Part shown: positions 1 through 11,796 of the stretch, piece after piece
Layout of the letters: every line of letters begins with the position of its first letter
Position numbering within the stretch: position 1 is the stretch's first letter
NCBI GenBank assembly: GCA_026874595.1
Contig: CM049320.1
Location: 9,863,464 to 9,927,463, forward strand
Reading direction: 5' to 3'
Length of the DNA: 64,000 nt
DNA from: Sipunculus nudus
Taxonomy: Eukaryota > Annelida > Sipuncula > Golfingiida > Sipunculidae
Translations under genes and position numbers: made by a program
Notes under the pieces: model-generated
The model's input: only the letters and a program-made list of their open reading frames with translations
The model's database searches: none
Told to the model about the DNA's origin: nothing

Positions 1-403
1 TAAAATCCTACTTTGAAAAATATATAAGTAATGTGATAAAATAAATATGCGAGTGAAAAAGCAATTTTTTACAACATCTCAACCCCATTCATGAAGATCA
101 AGGTAACTGGTCACATGCTCAGACATCTCATATTAGGCCTGCTGTCCCTCATCAGCTTTGGGGTCAAATTGTGAGATAATGTTATAGCTTTAAGAGAATA
201 ATTGTCAAATTTCAATGGGCACCTATAGGTGGTAAAGTCTATAGTTATTGACTAGTTATTGGCTAACCCCCTGCTCCTGTGGGTGACTGCATGGGGAACT
301 TGTCTTTACATTTTTAATTGATTCTCAGCCATGGCTGCATCAGGTCATTAAGAAATTTGAATAAACCAACATTATACTAATTTTACTATGTTTACTTTTT
401 CAG
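1..403. other. Intron-like sequence upstream of the PSMB6 last exon
   Basis: No coding similarity is visible. The stretch ends in a pyrimidine-rich tract and CAG at 401-403, a good splice acceptor, so it is read as the last intron of the proteasome gene. Earlier exons must lie outside the window. Confidence 0.6.
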
Positions 404-531
404 CTCTAGCCTTGGCCATGTCACGTGATGGGTCTAGTGGTGGTATCATTCGCCTGGCCGCCATCTCAAAGGATGGCATTGAAAGAAAAGTTCTCCTTGG
501 AAACGAGCTGCCAAGATTCTTCGAAGGATAA
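404..531 (+). CDS. PSMB6: Proteasome subunit beta type-6 (20S beta-1), last exon
   Basis: After the acceptor CAG at 401-403 the reading frame (two bases completing a split codon, then CTA GCC TTG GCC ATG) encodes about 41 residues ending in TAA at 529-531. It includes [24 protein letters not shown] and [11 protein letters not shown]. This matches the conserved C-terminal part of the beta-1 (delta/Y) subunit, the caspase-like N-terminal-nucleophile hydrolase of the 20S core particle; the vertebrate protein has the same ALAMxRDGSSGG...RLAAI order. The tail after the last conserved strand is short, PRFFEG. The catalytic N-terminal threonine lies in exons to the left of the window. An open frame starting at 425 overlaps this exon in another frame and is only a shadow. 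The identification rests on the motif block and is strong; the exon start depends on the splice acceptor. Confidence 0.9.
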
Positions 532-925
532 ATTAGGATTCTCTCCTTACAGACCGCAGAAAAGGGACATTTTGAAAAGATTAGAAAATACAGTTTCAAA
601 CATTGTATGCCAGAATTACCCTGGCTCATTTCTATCTCTTGAACAGGGTTTATGAATAGCTATGGTGTCAGTGTTCATAATATTATCACAGACTGGAACT
701 GGATGTTTAATACTTGATATCTAATGATGTGTAGTGATGTCACCACAACAAGGAGGTAATTGACCCTAATTGTCAGAGATGTACTCGTATATCTCATCTT
801 TGAAATATCAAATGATCAAGTCTTGTGTATATGTATGGATGTCACATGATCTGCTCATTGTGAATAAAACAATTGAATTATTGGTGTTGGTTTTGCAGAC
901 AACAATAAAGTCAAGTTTATCTGAC
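532..925 (+). other. PSMB6: PSMB6 3' untranslated region with poly(A) signals
   Basis: Non-coding sequence follows the stop. AATAAA hexamers lie at 863-868 and 904-909 and are the likely cleavage signals, giving a 3' UTR of about 350-400 bases. The exact cleavage site cannot be seen. Confidence 0.55.
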
Positions 926-1597
926 TGTGCATTGACAACGCGGCATGGAGTTTGATGGATGTCTTCATTGTTTTATAAGCATAATTTAAGAGGAAACAAA
1001 TTATGAGAAATAACAAACATCAAAATATATTTTATTGAATGATACTTTCACATTCATACCTGACTTTCAGGGGTATTGACACCTTAAGGTGACAGATCAT
1101 ACACAACAGAGCTGTGGTGGTCAGTCATTCTAGCGGTCTTACTTGCAGTCCCATTTAGAGTTGAGCATTGAGACGTAATCATCGGAATTTTTCAATTATG
1201 ATTTTAATGTTATAGACATGGAAATTTATTGGTTCCTTTTAAACAGATCTAGGCTTTAGGTTTATTTCGTCTCTGGGTTTGCCATCAGCTCCCCATTATT
1301 GCTAAAGCTGCCTGATATTGTCGATATATCAGTATATCGCAATGCAGGATTTTTTTTTAATATCGATATCTTTCAATATTTTGTTAACAAACATTTAATT
1401 GATTTTTAGCTCGCCGGAACAAAGTTCAGGAGAGCTAACACCATACCCCTGTCATTGGCGTCGTCCATAGACAGCACAGGTTAAATTTTTTGCACAGCTA
1501 ACTATAAGTCATCTGAGCTATAGTTGTGGTCCCTCCGTCTGTCCATCTGTCCATAGATGTGGCACGTTTTGAAACCGTAAGACCTAGGAATCCAAAA
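926..1597. repeat. Intergenic; contains a dispersed repeat fragment (AAGTCATCTGAGCTATAG family)
   Basis: From about 1,410 to 1,600 this carries the block AAGTCATCTGAGCTATAG followed by a CCGTCTGTCC-rich stretch and GGCACGTTTTGAAACC. The same block recurs near 5,120-5,240, 17,950-18,070, 33,720 (reverse) and 39,330, so it is an interspersed element. Between 926 and 1,400 I see only a short ATCGATAT-rich patch and nothing else. Confidence 0.55.
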
Positions 1598-1772
1598 TTC
1601 GGCATAATGTGACAGGCCATGAGCTACCAGGGTCCAGAGTGCACCCCCACCACAACTCAACAAAATGGGTATATTGGGAAAGCATAGGATGCCTACACAT
1701 TGAATTCAAAAGGTAACAGTAAAAATATTGGGATGCAATAGCAACTACCAGCATGTTTATTGGTGTATTGTA
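1598..1772. repeat. Left half of a ~165-bp inverted repeat
   Basis: The reverse complement matches 4,872-5,036 closely. Shared stretches include CAGCATGTTTA, CCAATATTTTTACTGTTACC and CCCATTTTGTTGAGTTGTGG. The two halves bracket about 3.1 kb holding the decayed coding relic at 1,815-2,724 and the hAT at 3,221-4,766. They may be terminal inverted repeats of an old element that carried the relic, but no target duplication was found. Confidence 0.6.
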
Positions 1773-1814
1773 TAAAATCATTTTTCTCGGCAAGAACTAA
1801 ACTTTCATCGCTTA

Positions 1815-2724
1815 GTTCCTCTCAGGAAGAGACAGATTCAAGAGTGATTCTTTATCTCAATTATGCCAGAGATCAGGAATACAAATTTGTCAGATTGATA
1901 ACTCCAGATTCGGATATTTTTTTTTTTTCATTCTACTGCACTACACAGGTTCCATGGGAAAAAACAGCTGTGCTCTTTCATACAGGGACAGGAAATAAAG
2001 ACTGATAAAAGTCAGTCAACCGGCTGGGGATCTTGGCCAGGGTATGTGCACCTCACTTATGGCTCTGCAGTCCTACAGTGGCTGTGACAGCACCAGTGCA
2101 TTCAGAGGCATTGGTTAATTAATACCTGTAAAATTTCTAATGTGTCTACGTGAACATTTTGACACAATAGGCAGTCTCAGAGATTCCTTGGAGATATCAG
2201 ATAAAATAACTGAAGGCCTGGAGTCCTTTACCTGTGCATTGTATGAGCAGGCAGCACAGGTGTTTAGGGTGGACAAATTGTGACTCGTTCGTATCAATGA
2301 AACCTGTTCCAAAGAGAACTGTAACGTTCAGACAAGCAACATAGATATGGGCTGTCTCCCACCTTGTTAGAGGTCTCTCACGCAACTTATTTGGAGGTTC
2401 AAACTATCAAGTAGGTATTTGGAAAAAAGCACATATTTCAAATCCAGACACACAAAAGGCATATGATGGTCATGGGTGGAAGAATGAAAATGTGCCCTGT
2501 AACCTATTTGGTATTAGGGCTATATGCTCCCTCAAAAGCTTGTTGACCTAGCATCTGATAAAACAGACAGCTCAGATACTGAATCAGATACAGATGAATT
2601 CCAGGATGTTCAACCAGAATTTGTGGCATACTGCAATGATGAATGTGAGAGTAAAGGTGAGATACAAGAATATAGTCATGGACAGTTCAAAAACTCTAAA
2701 GCTACTCAAATGTTTCAGTACTGA
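1815..2724 (+). pseudogene. Decayed relic of a repetitive invertebrate gene family (GCDSTSAF motif)
   Basis: Three frames carry successive pieces of one protein. First, 1,817-2,005 gives SSQEETDSRVILYL, then RLITPDSDIFF and FHTGTGNK. Then 2,059-2,118 gives ALQSYSGCDSTSAFRGIG. Then about 2,168-2,278 gives EGLESFTCALYEQ, followed by CLPPC and LPQKLVDLASDK. This order (ExDTRxxLH, SPDTDVF, DTGTGNK, GCDTTSAF, F..LY, LPPC) is one I recognise from large uncharacterised repeated families in cnidarians and molluscs, probably transposon-borne. At least two frameshifts and several stops break it. The last part (2,524-2,724) is acidic and only loosely matches. No function is assigned. Confidence 0.6.
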
Positions 2725-3220
2725 CACTATTTGATCCGTATATATCCATATACTCATATTTTTATGCTTTGTATATTATGTAAGGCTTGTAAACCAAAAG
2801 TCATGTTCTTCATTCGGGAATCCTATTAAGAATAATGTATTACTCTTTCCTGAAACAGAGAAACAGGTTTCCTGTTTTAGTATCTTGTGCATTTGATATG
2901 CTCATAAGAAGAAAGTCAATTGTCAATGGTATGTGTTCTTCAAATTTTAATATCTTTATAAATATTGGATACATAGAAACAATACTGATATCAGCTGAAA
3001 GCTGAGATTCGTCTCTTTTGTTGGTATGAAAAAGCATGTTATATGGTTGGTTCTATAACTGTAACAGCATTAAAAAAAAATCAGAAAAAAATTATTACAT
3101 TTTATCGACATTTTTTCCTTAAGGGATATATTTGAGTAATGTTAAAACAACACCACACATACATGTATAAAATGAGCTTACAATGATTTCTGAAATAATA
3201 AGCATTCATTTGGTGTATTT

Positions 3221-4766
3221 CAGGGTTGGCAAGTTTCTGCCATTGCCATTTCTGCCATGGTTTTCTGCCCGGCAATTGCCAGGCGACAGAAATACTTTTC
3301 TGCCCTTATGGCAGAAATACCCTGAAACTGCGGTAAACATATTTTAAAAAAAGAGCAACTACATAAAGAAGGAGGATAAAGATAACTATTTGTAACATTA
3401 AACAGTATCAAATAAATGACATGTTTGTAATTGACTGTTGTACCTAGTGAGATTAGTACATCACTAATTAGCTCCAGCCATGCACATCATCACTCCCCTT
3501 GCCCCAGTCCTGTATTGAGCCGTGGTAATAACAAACAGGGGAAAGCAATACAATAGCCATGTGATGGGCATTTTAGGCAATTTAGCAATGGGAAGTTTAG
3601 GCAGGTAAACCATGACAAGTGGACACTGTGCAGGTAATTCACCTTATATAATGATACTTGAGGATTACTGATAATCATTCACTTGAACACTACTACTGGA
3701 CACATTGTCATTAGGCTGTGTAAGTAATCATGTTCAAAGGTGGAAGAAAGAAAGACCCTATATGGGTACATTTCCTTGAGGTTGAGGTTAATGGTTAAAC
3801 CCTAGCTGAATGCAGCAACTGTGGAAACAGACAATTACCTAAACCATACAGACTCTGAGAATATTATAAAAAAATGTGTTGCCTCTGAACAGCCACCTCC
3901 ATCAAAAAGGAAAAGAGAGGACTCTTTCCCAATGGATAATGAAAAGTGTATTGTAACAACTCCATCAGCTGATGCCAAACTACAGCCACAGGTGACTGAC
4001 AGCTTCATACGCACCAGTTTATCAACAAAGACGTCACTTGATAAAGAGATAGCCAAACTGTTCTATGCCTGCAAAATTCCATTTGCTGTTGCTGAAAATC
4101 CACAGTTCCTGAAAGTTGTCGCTATGCTACGTCCTGGATACACACCTCCGTCACGTTAAGTTATTGCTGGTAATCTTCTGGATGAGGTCACTACAGAACT
4201 GGAGCAAGCCATGAAAGAGAATACCAGTGGACAGTCAGCTACTCTCATCCAGGATGGGTGGTCAAATATACACAATGAGCCGGTGATAGCAACATGCCTT
4301 CAGGTGAATGACCAGACATATTTTCTGGACAGCCATGATACTGGATCTATGCCAAAGACTGCAGCAAACTGTACAGTGTTGGAACAGGAATCAATCAGCA
4401 AAGCTAAGGATGTGTTTAATTGTGATGTTAAGTCAGTTGAAACTGATAATGATGGATAAGATGCATTTCCGACTCCAGTTACACTTTGATGTATACAAAA
4501 TTTGGATACATATGTATATATATTTATTTATAATAAATGTATTTCAGCAGATTTTTATTAAATATGGTTTCTCACACTATATTATTGTTATTCAAGTGAT
4601 AAATCTTATATAGATAACCCCTTGCCATATGTAGCAATTTCTGTCTTATCTATCTGCCATTTCTGCCGGGCAGAAACTATTTCTGCCCGGCAGAAAGGTA
4701 TTTCTGCCCTATTTCTGCCCTGGGCAGGGCAGAAATACCTATCTACCCGGCAGAAAACCAACCCTG
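3221..4766 (+). mobile_element. hAT-superfamily DNA transposon, non-functional, with 8-bp target duplication
   Basis: The left end begins CAGGGTTGG and the right end finishes CCAACCCTG, a terminal inverted repeat of the hAT CAGGG type. Both ends have TTTCTGCC-rich subterminal repeats (about 3,224-3,330 and 4,655-4,760). The flanks carry a perfect 8-bp direct repeat, GTGTATTT, at 3,213-3,220 and 4,767-4,774, the length expected for hAT. The 1,546-bp body holds a broken transposase N-terminal half (3,730-4,459). The catalytic and dimerisation parts are absent, so it is a deleted copy. It lies just inside the right half of the 165-bp inverted repeat, so it nested into an older element. Confidence 0.92.
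3730..4459 (+). pseudogene. hAT transposase fragment: BED zinc finger plus DUF659-like region
   Basis: From ATG 3,730 one frame reads GGRKKDPIWVHFLEVEVNG, a stop, then AECSNCGNRQ, which is the BED finger pattern of aromatic residues followed by CxxC. A shift near 3,821 leads to a 112-residue frame with a basic PPPSKRKRE segment and then LFYACKIPFAVAENPQF and LRPGYTPPSR. An in-frame TAA follows at about 4,157. The same frame continues with NLLDEVTTELEQAM, LIQDGWSNIHNEPVIATC and VETDNDG. The DGWSN and TDN blocks are typical of the DUF659 part of hAT/ZBED transposases. There are two stops and one frameshift, and the C-terminal half is missing. Confidence 0.85.
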
Positions 4767-4871
4767 GTGTATTTAAAGTACATTTCCTCTGAAAACTGGA
4801 TGTCTTACTGAATGATGAATGCCATTGTGTTTTATGTGATTTTACAAGCCAAGAAAATGATTTTGTACAGT

Positions 4872-5036
4872 ACACCAGTAAACATGCTGGTAATTGCTAT
4901 TGAGTCCCAATATTTTTACTGTTACCTTTTAAATTCAATATGTAGGCATCCTAAAGCTTTCCAAAAATACCCATTTTGTTGAGTTGTGGTCGGGTTTCAA
5001 AGTGGACCGTGGTTGCCCATGGCCTATGAGATGTCT
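4872..5036. repeat. Right half of a ~165-bp inverted repeat
   Basis: Reverse-complement partner of 1,598-1,772. The two have diverged by substitutions and small indels, so the pair is old compared with the hAT target duplication, which is still perfect. Confidence 0.6.
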
Positions 5037-5099
5037 CCAAGATCTCCTACCAAGCTTAAAACTGGGTCTTTGCGACTTCGTTCCTTTGAGAAAATAAGG

Positions 5100-5830
5100 A
5101 AAAAACTCCATTTTTTATTAGCTTAGCTGACTGTAAGTCATCTGAGCTATAGTCGTGGTCCTTTGTCCGTCGTCCGTCTGTTAACAGGGCACGTTTTAAA
5201 ACCATTGGACCTACATATTCAAAATTTTGCATACCATTAGATGTCCCCAAAATCTCCTATTATACCTAAATTGGGTCATTAGGACTTCGTTCCTTTGAGA
5301 AATTAAGGAAAAACCTCTGTTTTCCATAAAAAAGCCATTGTAACACTTCAAGGCTGCCTAATGTCAAAACCACTGATCTGTTTTTGATCATATTTAGTAT
5401 TCTTATTCTTCCATACATTTTCTATGAACATACCAAAAATTAGGTCAGTATTAGGTATTATTTTGAAGTTATGGGCCCAAATATAATGCAATTTTTAAAA
5501 AATCAGGAGAAATATTTACTCCCCTAACATGAGAATTGCTGAAGCTGGAGACTTTTTTCAGGAATATAACTTTATTTAATCAAGATTCAATGGTTTACCC
5601 AAAATTAGATCTGAATTTTGCAAATTTTTCAAGTTATTAGCATAAATAAAAAATCAATACCTTAAATTTTGTCCAACTTTGGCAATGGCACATTTTTTCC
5701 CAGTAAGCACTGTTGATTTAATTTTCACAGCATATATACATAAGGATTTAATCTTTTAAAATCTGAAATTTCAAAGGAATTGATTGAAAAGAGTAGCTTT
5801 TATTCACGTTTTCACATCATGTCAAGTGTT
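5100..5830 (+). repeat. Dispersed repeat, copy 1 (GTCATCTGAGCTATAG block plus downstream body)
   Basis: It starts with the AAGTCATCTGAGCTATAG block (about 5,135-5,155). The body from about 5,338 (CACTTCAAGGCTGCCTAATG, then TTATGGGCCCAAA and AAAATCAGGAGAAATATTT) is repeated in the same orientation at about 6,983-7,480. No coding potential is seen. From 5,831 to 6,690 I see only AT-rich sequence with a C13 run at about 5,945. Confidence 0.6.
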
Positions 5831-6689
5831 GTTTACATCTAGCCCACCTAGTAACACAGCCTTCACTTGCATTATGTAACCCACCCCAAGTAGCTTGCCT
5901 TGGCCCAGCTTGGCCACTACTAGCAGGCTTCCACTCTGCCCTGTACCCCCCCCCCCCAGATGGTGCATTAACTAGATGAATGTTATAATTTTCTGTATTT
6001 TCTTTTATTCTTGGCTATGCTACATTTTAGATTTTGAATTGTACCACCAGGGTTACAATGATTAAAGTGCACATTTAATTGTGTCCACAAAGTGGTGTAT
6101 TGCTATGAAAGTGTGGATGTTTATCAGAGAAGTAAATTCTTACTTCAGAAGAGTAAAAACTTCACCAGATGTGAAATTGACTATTAATTCCAGTAATAAA
6201 TTAAAGCCGAGATAGTAATTAGCACAATGATTTTGTTTGTCCCTCATTCAACCAACAGTGTGTATATTTTATTTGAAAAGATGTTTTTATTATATCAAAT
6301 TAACTGAATCTTTTATTTTATTTCGGTGAATAAAATTAAGCATGTACTGAAAACTCAAATGTGCAAAACTTTTAAATAGTGATTCAAGGAATAATCTTGT
6401 AAATGCCATGGTGTGGCATTATTTTCTTTTAATTTCAGTTTAAACGTTTGTGATTTAAAAATAAATTATATGTGTATGCATAATATGACTCAATATGAGC
6501 TACACTCTGGATAAATAATGATACAACTTAGAATTTTATTATTTTAACTTATATTTTCAGTTTTATTTATTACAAATTTATAAAACTTGTTAATAAAAAA
6601 TGAATCAGATAAAAACTGTTAATGGAAAAAGTTGATATGCTTAAAAAATAGGCTTATATATAAACTTAAATGCATTATTCCCTTGAAAG

Positions 6690-7500
6690 TGAAATAAAGG
6701 TATTAGTCCATTCTGTCCACTTGCCTGTCCATCCGTAAATTTTTCACATGCATCACAGTATCTCAACACTTTTACTGTTTTTCTTCATGACAGTCTTGTC
6801 AGATTATTAGTTTGCAATCATATATTTAGAACTTTACTATAACCAAGTAGGAAGGCCCCTTTCCTCTTAGGTTCTCATATGCTTATATAAATGAAAAACA
6901 TTACAATAGAATATTTTGCATTTGCAAAAATTTCAAACTTCAGCTGAGCGCCGTGACCCATGGATCCCTTGTTAAGAACCAATTTTCACACTTCAGGACT
7001 ACCTAATATCAAAACCACACATCTGTTTTCCCTATATTTACCATAAATATTCCTTTATATAGTTCCTATGTACATGCCAGAAATTAGGTCTGTATTTTAT
7101 AATCTAAAGAAAGTTATGGGCCCAAACATATTGCACTTTGTAAAAAATCAGGAAAAATATTTGGTCACTTAACACAAAAAAAATTAAAGCTAGGGACTTT
7201 TTTTAGTCACATAACTTTAATTAATCAAAATTTAATTGTATACCCAAAACTAGAATCTTTAAAATTTTTTAAAATATTAGCAAAAATATAAAATTGGTAC
7301 CTTAAATTTTGCCCAAATTTGACCATGGCACGCTTTTTTCTCTTAATTATATTAAATTTATTTTCATAGCCGGGAAATAGGTGGATTTTATCTTTGAATT
7401 CTGAAATTTGAAAGTAAAAGCTTAAAAATTATTCTAGTTATTGAAGTTTTCAGATGCTCTAATGAATTTGCATTTTGTATATTCAAGACCCCACTCTTGC
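6690..7500 (+). repeat. Dispersed repeat, copy 2
   Basis: Shares with copy 1 the blocks CTACCTAATATCAAAACCAC, AAATTAGGTC, TTATGGGCCCAAA and CCTTAAATTTTG(T/C)CCAA in the same order. It also carries GCTGAGCGCCGTGACCCATG (about 6,943), which recurs at 10,016-10,036. A third partial copy lies at 17,940-18,260. Confidence 0.6.
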
Positions 7501-7599
7501 TCACTTCAGCCTTGCCTAGGTAACCTTATTAGTTATGCAGCACTGGCAGAACACCCTTGCTGTAATAAACATACACTTATTCTCATGGGCCCTATCCTA

Positions 7600-8550
7600 A
7601 CACAGTGGTTTGACTAATTCACCTGAAATTCGGCATGCGTATACATCCTGGATAGCTTTCTTGATTTTATGACAGGTGGCGCCACCTACATTCACGTTCA
7701 TGCTGCAGACATCCATGCTTACATCTCCGGACTAGTTTGAAGTATCTTCCTGAAAATTTGCATGTGTATAGATCTCACATAGCTCTTTATCATACGAGAA
7801 ACTGGTGGCGCCTACTGCAACCAATTTTGCATAGCATCCGTCTGTTTGTCTGCCGTGGGATAAAATCACTCATATCTCGGCAGTGGTGTGACATATCTGC
7901 CTAAAATTTTGCAGGTTTATACATCCTGGACAGCTTTCTTGATTTTATGACAGGTGGTGCCACCTACCTGCTAGTTTACGCTGCAGACAAACAAGCTCAT
8001 ATATCGGGAACCGTTTGACCGATTGAGCCAAAATTTGGCATGTGTATAGATCTCAAATAGCTCTTTATCATATACAAAACTGGAGCGGCCACCTTCAACA
8101 TAAATGCACAGCGTCCGTCTGTTTGTCTGCCGTGGGCAAAAATCACTCATATCTCAGTAGTGGTTTGACTTATCTGCCTAAAATGTTGCGTGTTTATACA
8201 TCTTGGGTAGCTTTCTCGATTTTTTGACAGGAGGCGCACCTACATTTATGTTAACGCTGCAGACATTCCTCTGGACTGGTTGGACATATCCCCCTGAACT
8301 TTTGCATTTCTATAGATCTCACATAGCTCTTAATCTTATACAAAATTGGTTGCGCCACCTGCCACCATTTTTGCACAAGTCCTTCTGTTTGTCTGCTGTG
8401 CTATAAAATCACTGATATACATGTAGTGGTTTGACTTATCTGCCTTAAATTTTGCATATGTATACAACTTGGACAGCTTTCTGGATTTTGTGGTAGGTGG
8501 CGCAACCTACGTACACATTTCGGCTGCAGACTTCGATGCTAATATGCAAC
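7600..8550 (+). repeat. Tandem array, unit about 275 bp, roughly three and a half units
   Basis: GCTGCAGAC recurs at about 7,702, 7,979, 8,256 and 8,522, giving periods near 277, 277 and 266 bp. Each unit also has TTTGACTTATCTGCCT-like, ATTTTGCATGTGTATA-like and CCGTCTGTTTGTCTGC-like blocks and a variant of the palindrome GGTGGCGCCACC. Units are visibly diverged, so the array is old. Open frames inside it do not look like protein. Confidence 0.75.
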
Positions 8551-8811
8551 ACACCTCACTCTATTTCCCCTTGCCGCTCAATCAATGCCTCACTTCACCT
8601 GTTCCACTCTTATTTGGGCGGATACACGTAGTCGCTTGTCGACTACACGTATTCTAGTTGTCAACTGTATTTCTTAAATGTAAAGCTGTTTTTGATCCAA
8701 TATGCACAACTTTTCTTGAAATATTAATTCAAGAAGTAATCCAAGAGATGCCATGTTCTGATGTAGCATTTTAAAGAAATTATTTCCTTATAAATAATTA
8801 AACAAAATATA

Positions 8812-9898
8812 ATTTAACCCATCAGTAGGCATAATTTGATAATAACTGAAACAAATCATATAAATGAATGTGCAATTTAAAATTGTGAATTCTGGAGTGT
8901 TATTTTCATATATTTATTGCTTTGCAAATTTAAAAAAATATATATATTTTATAAAAAAAGAAATATATCTGTGTGCGTGATGTGGTGTTACCTGACTAAT
9001 TTAAGTATAAATGTTGATGCAATATAGAATTGTGAATCAACTTAAATATTCAGTAATATATGATATACTGTAAATATATATATTAGAATTTATAAACTTA
9101 AAAATTACTTAACAAAAGAAAAAATAGGATCTAATGCAAATATTTGTTCATTATTTTCCTGTCTCAGTAGAATGGAAATTAAAGTTATTTGCTTTGTTTT
9201 CAATATCTCTGTCTGTTTTGAAATGTTTAAAAATTATTTCATTTAAATTAAATTTTATCCTTTACGTATATGCAGAGGTGCTGTAACTCCCACCAGTCCC
9301 TGTAAGCACCATTGAATTTAATTCCGTATTCTGTATTTATATCCAAAGGTTTAAATCCAAAGATTTAACCCATCAGTAGGCATAATTTGATAATAACTGA
9401 AACAAATCATATAAATAAATGTGCAATTTAAAATTGTGAATTCTGGAGTGTTATTTTCATATATTTATTGCTTTGCAAATTTAAAAAAAATATATTTTAT
9501 AAAAAAAGAAATATATCTGTGTGCGTGATGTAGTGTTACCTGACTAATTGAAGTATAAATGTTGATGCAATATAGAATTGTGAATCAACTTAAATATTCA
9601 GTAATATATGATATACTGTAAATATATATATTAGAATTTATAAACTTAAAAATTACTTAACAAAAGAAAAAAATAGGATCTAATGCAAATATTTGTTCAT
9701 TATTTTCCTGTCTCAGAAGAATGGAAATTAAAGTTATTTGCTTTGTTTTCAATATCTCTGTCTGTTTTGAAATGTTTAAAAATGATTTCATTTAAATTAA
9801 AGTTTATCCTTTACGTATATGCAGAGGTGCTGTAACTCCCACCAGTCCCTGTAAGCACCATTGAATTTAATTCCGTATTCTGTATTTATATCCAAAGG
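8812..9898 (+). repeat. Recent tandem duplication, unit about 551 bp, two copies
   Basis: Copy 1 (about 8,812-9,360) and copy 2 (about 9,363-9,898) share start TTTAACCCATCAGTAGGCAT and end ATTTATATCCAAAGGT and are nearly identical. Differences are a few substitutions and A-run or TA-run length changes. Copy 2 is followed by a ~20-base C run (about 9,907-9,926). Non-coding. Confidence 0.85.
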
Positions 9899-10014
9899 TG
9901 TTGTAACCCCCCCCCCCCCCCCCCCCAAGTCATTGAGCCCTAGTTCCTGAGCACTGAGTATTTTTTATTGCAACTTCAAAAAATCTATGTTGATGCAGTT
10001 ATATGTCACAATCA

Positions 10015-10900
10015 GCTGAGCGCCGTGACCCATGGGTCCCTTGTTGTTAACTCGTATAACTCGGCAACCAATGGCCCGATTGCTTTCATATTACACATAT
10101 GTGGGGGGGGGGGGGGGGGGAGGGGTCAAAAGGTCAGGCTGACAGGCCCCGGTTGCTCATGATCAAGTCTCTCAAGTTTTTTGTTAGGCTCATATCTCCA
10201 TAGCTAATAAAGACATGTCAATAAATTTAATTCACTGATGTACAGTGCTAGGCATTGGCACTGTACATGAGCGTATTTGGTTTAATTGAAATACTATTAA
10301 ACGTTTTTACCATATTTCAATTTTTGGCCCAGTTATTAGTACTTAACAAACAAAATTTGTACAGGTCCCAACCCAGCTCAGGTTAAAGTTTTTTGTTAAC
10401 TCTATATAACTCGGCAACCACTTACCTTATTTCTTATATATTTCACATATTATTAGGACTCCACTCCCTATGATTTAGGGATCCAAATGTCAAGGTCACA
10501 GACCAGGTTAAAGTTATTTTAGTGAGGCCCTTTGGTGCATTGCTAATAAACTTGAAGATATAATGAAGGGTCAGTAATTAGCACTTAATGAACACAATTT
10601 GTATAGATCCAAACCCAGCACAGGTGAAAGTTTGGGATAATTCTTTAAAACTCTACAACCACTAGCCCTATTGTTTTCATATTTTATCTATGTGTTATAT
10701 GGGGGGATAAGGAATCTCCCATATAATTTTTGGGTTATAGGTCAAGGTCAGGTTACTTTGTAAATAAAAACATCCGGTTAAGGTTTTTTTTTTTTTTTTG
10801 TTGGGATTATTGCTCCATTGCTAATGAAGATATTTCTGTTAAACTTGTACTGATATTATGTGATATTACCCATAGATTAACTAGGTCAAGTTTTATTACC
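10015..10900. repeat. Degenerate interspersed repeats (ACTCGGCAACCA family) with a G run
   Basis: AACTC(G/T)(T/A)ATAACTCGGCAACCA occurs near 10,050 and 10,395, with a weaker form near 10,640. Each is followed by CC(C/T)(G/T)ATT and ATTTCACATAT-like text, suggesting a decayed family with spacing of 250-345 bp. A ~17-base G run lies at about 10,103-10,120. No coding sequence. Confidence 0.45.
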
Positions 10901-11796
10901 CCACGCGTATTTTAATGAGATATGAGGTCACCAAGCTTCATATGGTGTCGTTGTGATATCACAACTTAGCAGAAAAATGATGGATTTTGATGAAACAGAA
11001 ATATAAACCAATACAATAACTCGCCTACCGGTAAATCCACACATATTCAGTGAAGTCAGAGGTCACCATCCTACTTTATGGTGTCGCTTCTATCACTTAG
11101 AGGGAATATGAATTACAATAGAAATATTAACTTATATAATATCTCACCGAAGTTTGATCTTCGCTAAAAAAATGTATATATAATAAAAGCAGAGGTCACA
11201 AGAAATATGACGGGCTTATTATGTAGTGCTATTTGTTTTCTGAATGTCCCGTACCGGCTTGTCCTGGTCAAGACTGAAGTGACAGTTCTATGCAATTTAA
11301 CGTCAGGTCCCATGACAACGTATCGGCGAGCTTTTTTCCTCCGATGGCTTGTTTAGAAGTAAGAACTGTTTCGGCTACAAATTTAGACATCTAAATAGAT
11401 GGGATAGATGACAAGATAACCACAGGAAGATAAAGTGTCAACAGTATTATTGTTTAAGAATGACAGCCTTGTGATGTGGTATACACGATTGCAATTGAGC
11501 ACACCATCTATCCCTCTTTGTGCTAAACCAGAGTCCAGAATTCTCTAACTGCCAAGTTATTTGCATATGTAAGACCTAAAAAAGACTTTGATTTAAATGT
11601 TTCTTTATGCACTGGAAAGAGTCCATTTATAGTAAGCAATATTGTCATATTTCATTATTGAAATAAACCGATCCACATAAACTTTTATCATGTCATTATA
11701 TTTGATATTAATTGTTATTAATAATAATATTAATAATACATTGTTACAGGTGCCCTTTTTATTGTGTGCACAAGTCTTTCAGATGTCTTTTTTTTT
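10901..11796. other. Unannotated intergenic stretch
   Basis: I see no gene, array or element ends. AT-rich with an AATAATATTAATAAT patch near 11,715. Confidence 0.5.

Noticed and set aside
425-655. 76-codon frame at the left end
   Set aside because: Lies in the wrong frame over the PSMB6 exon and its 3' UTR.
11340-11360. ATG GCT TGT TTA GAA followed by GTAAGA as a first exon
   Set aside because: A five-codon exon with a passable donor, but no promoter or matching downstream exon could be shown.
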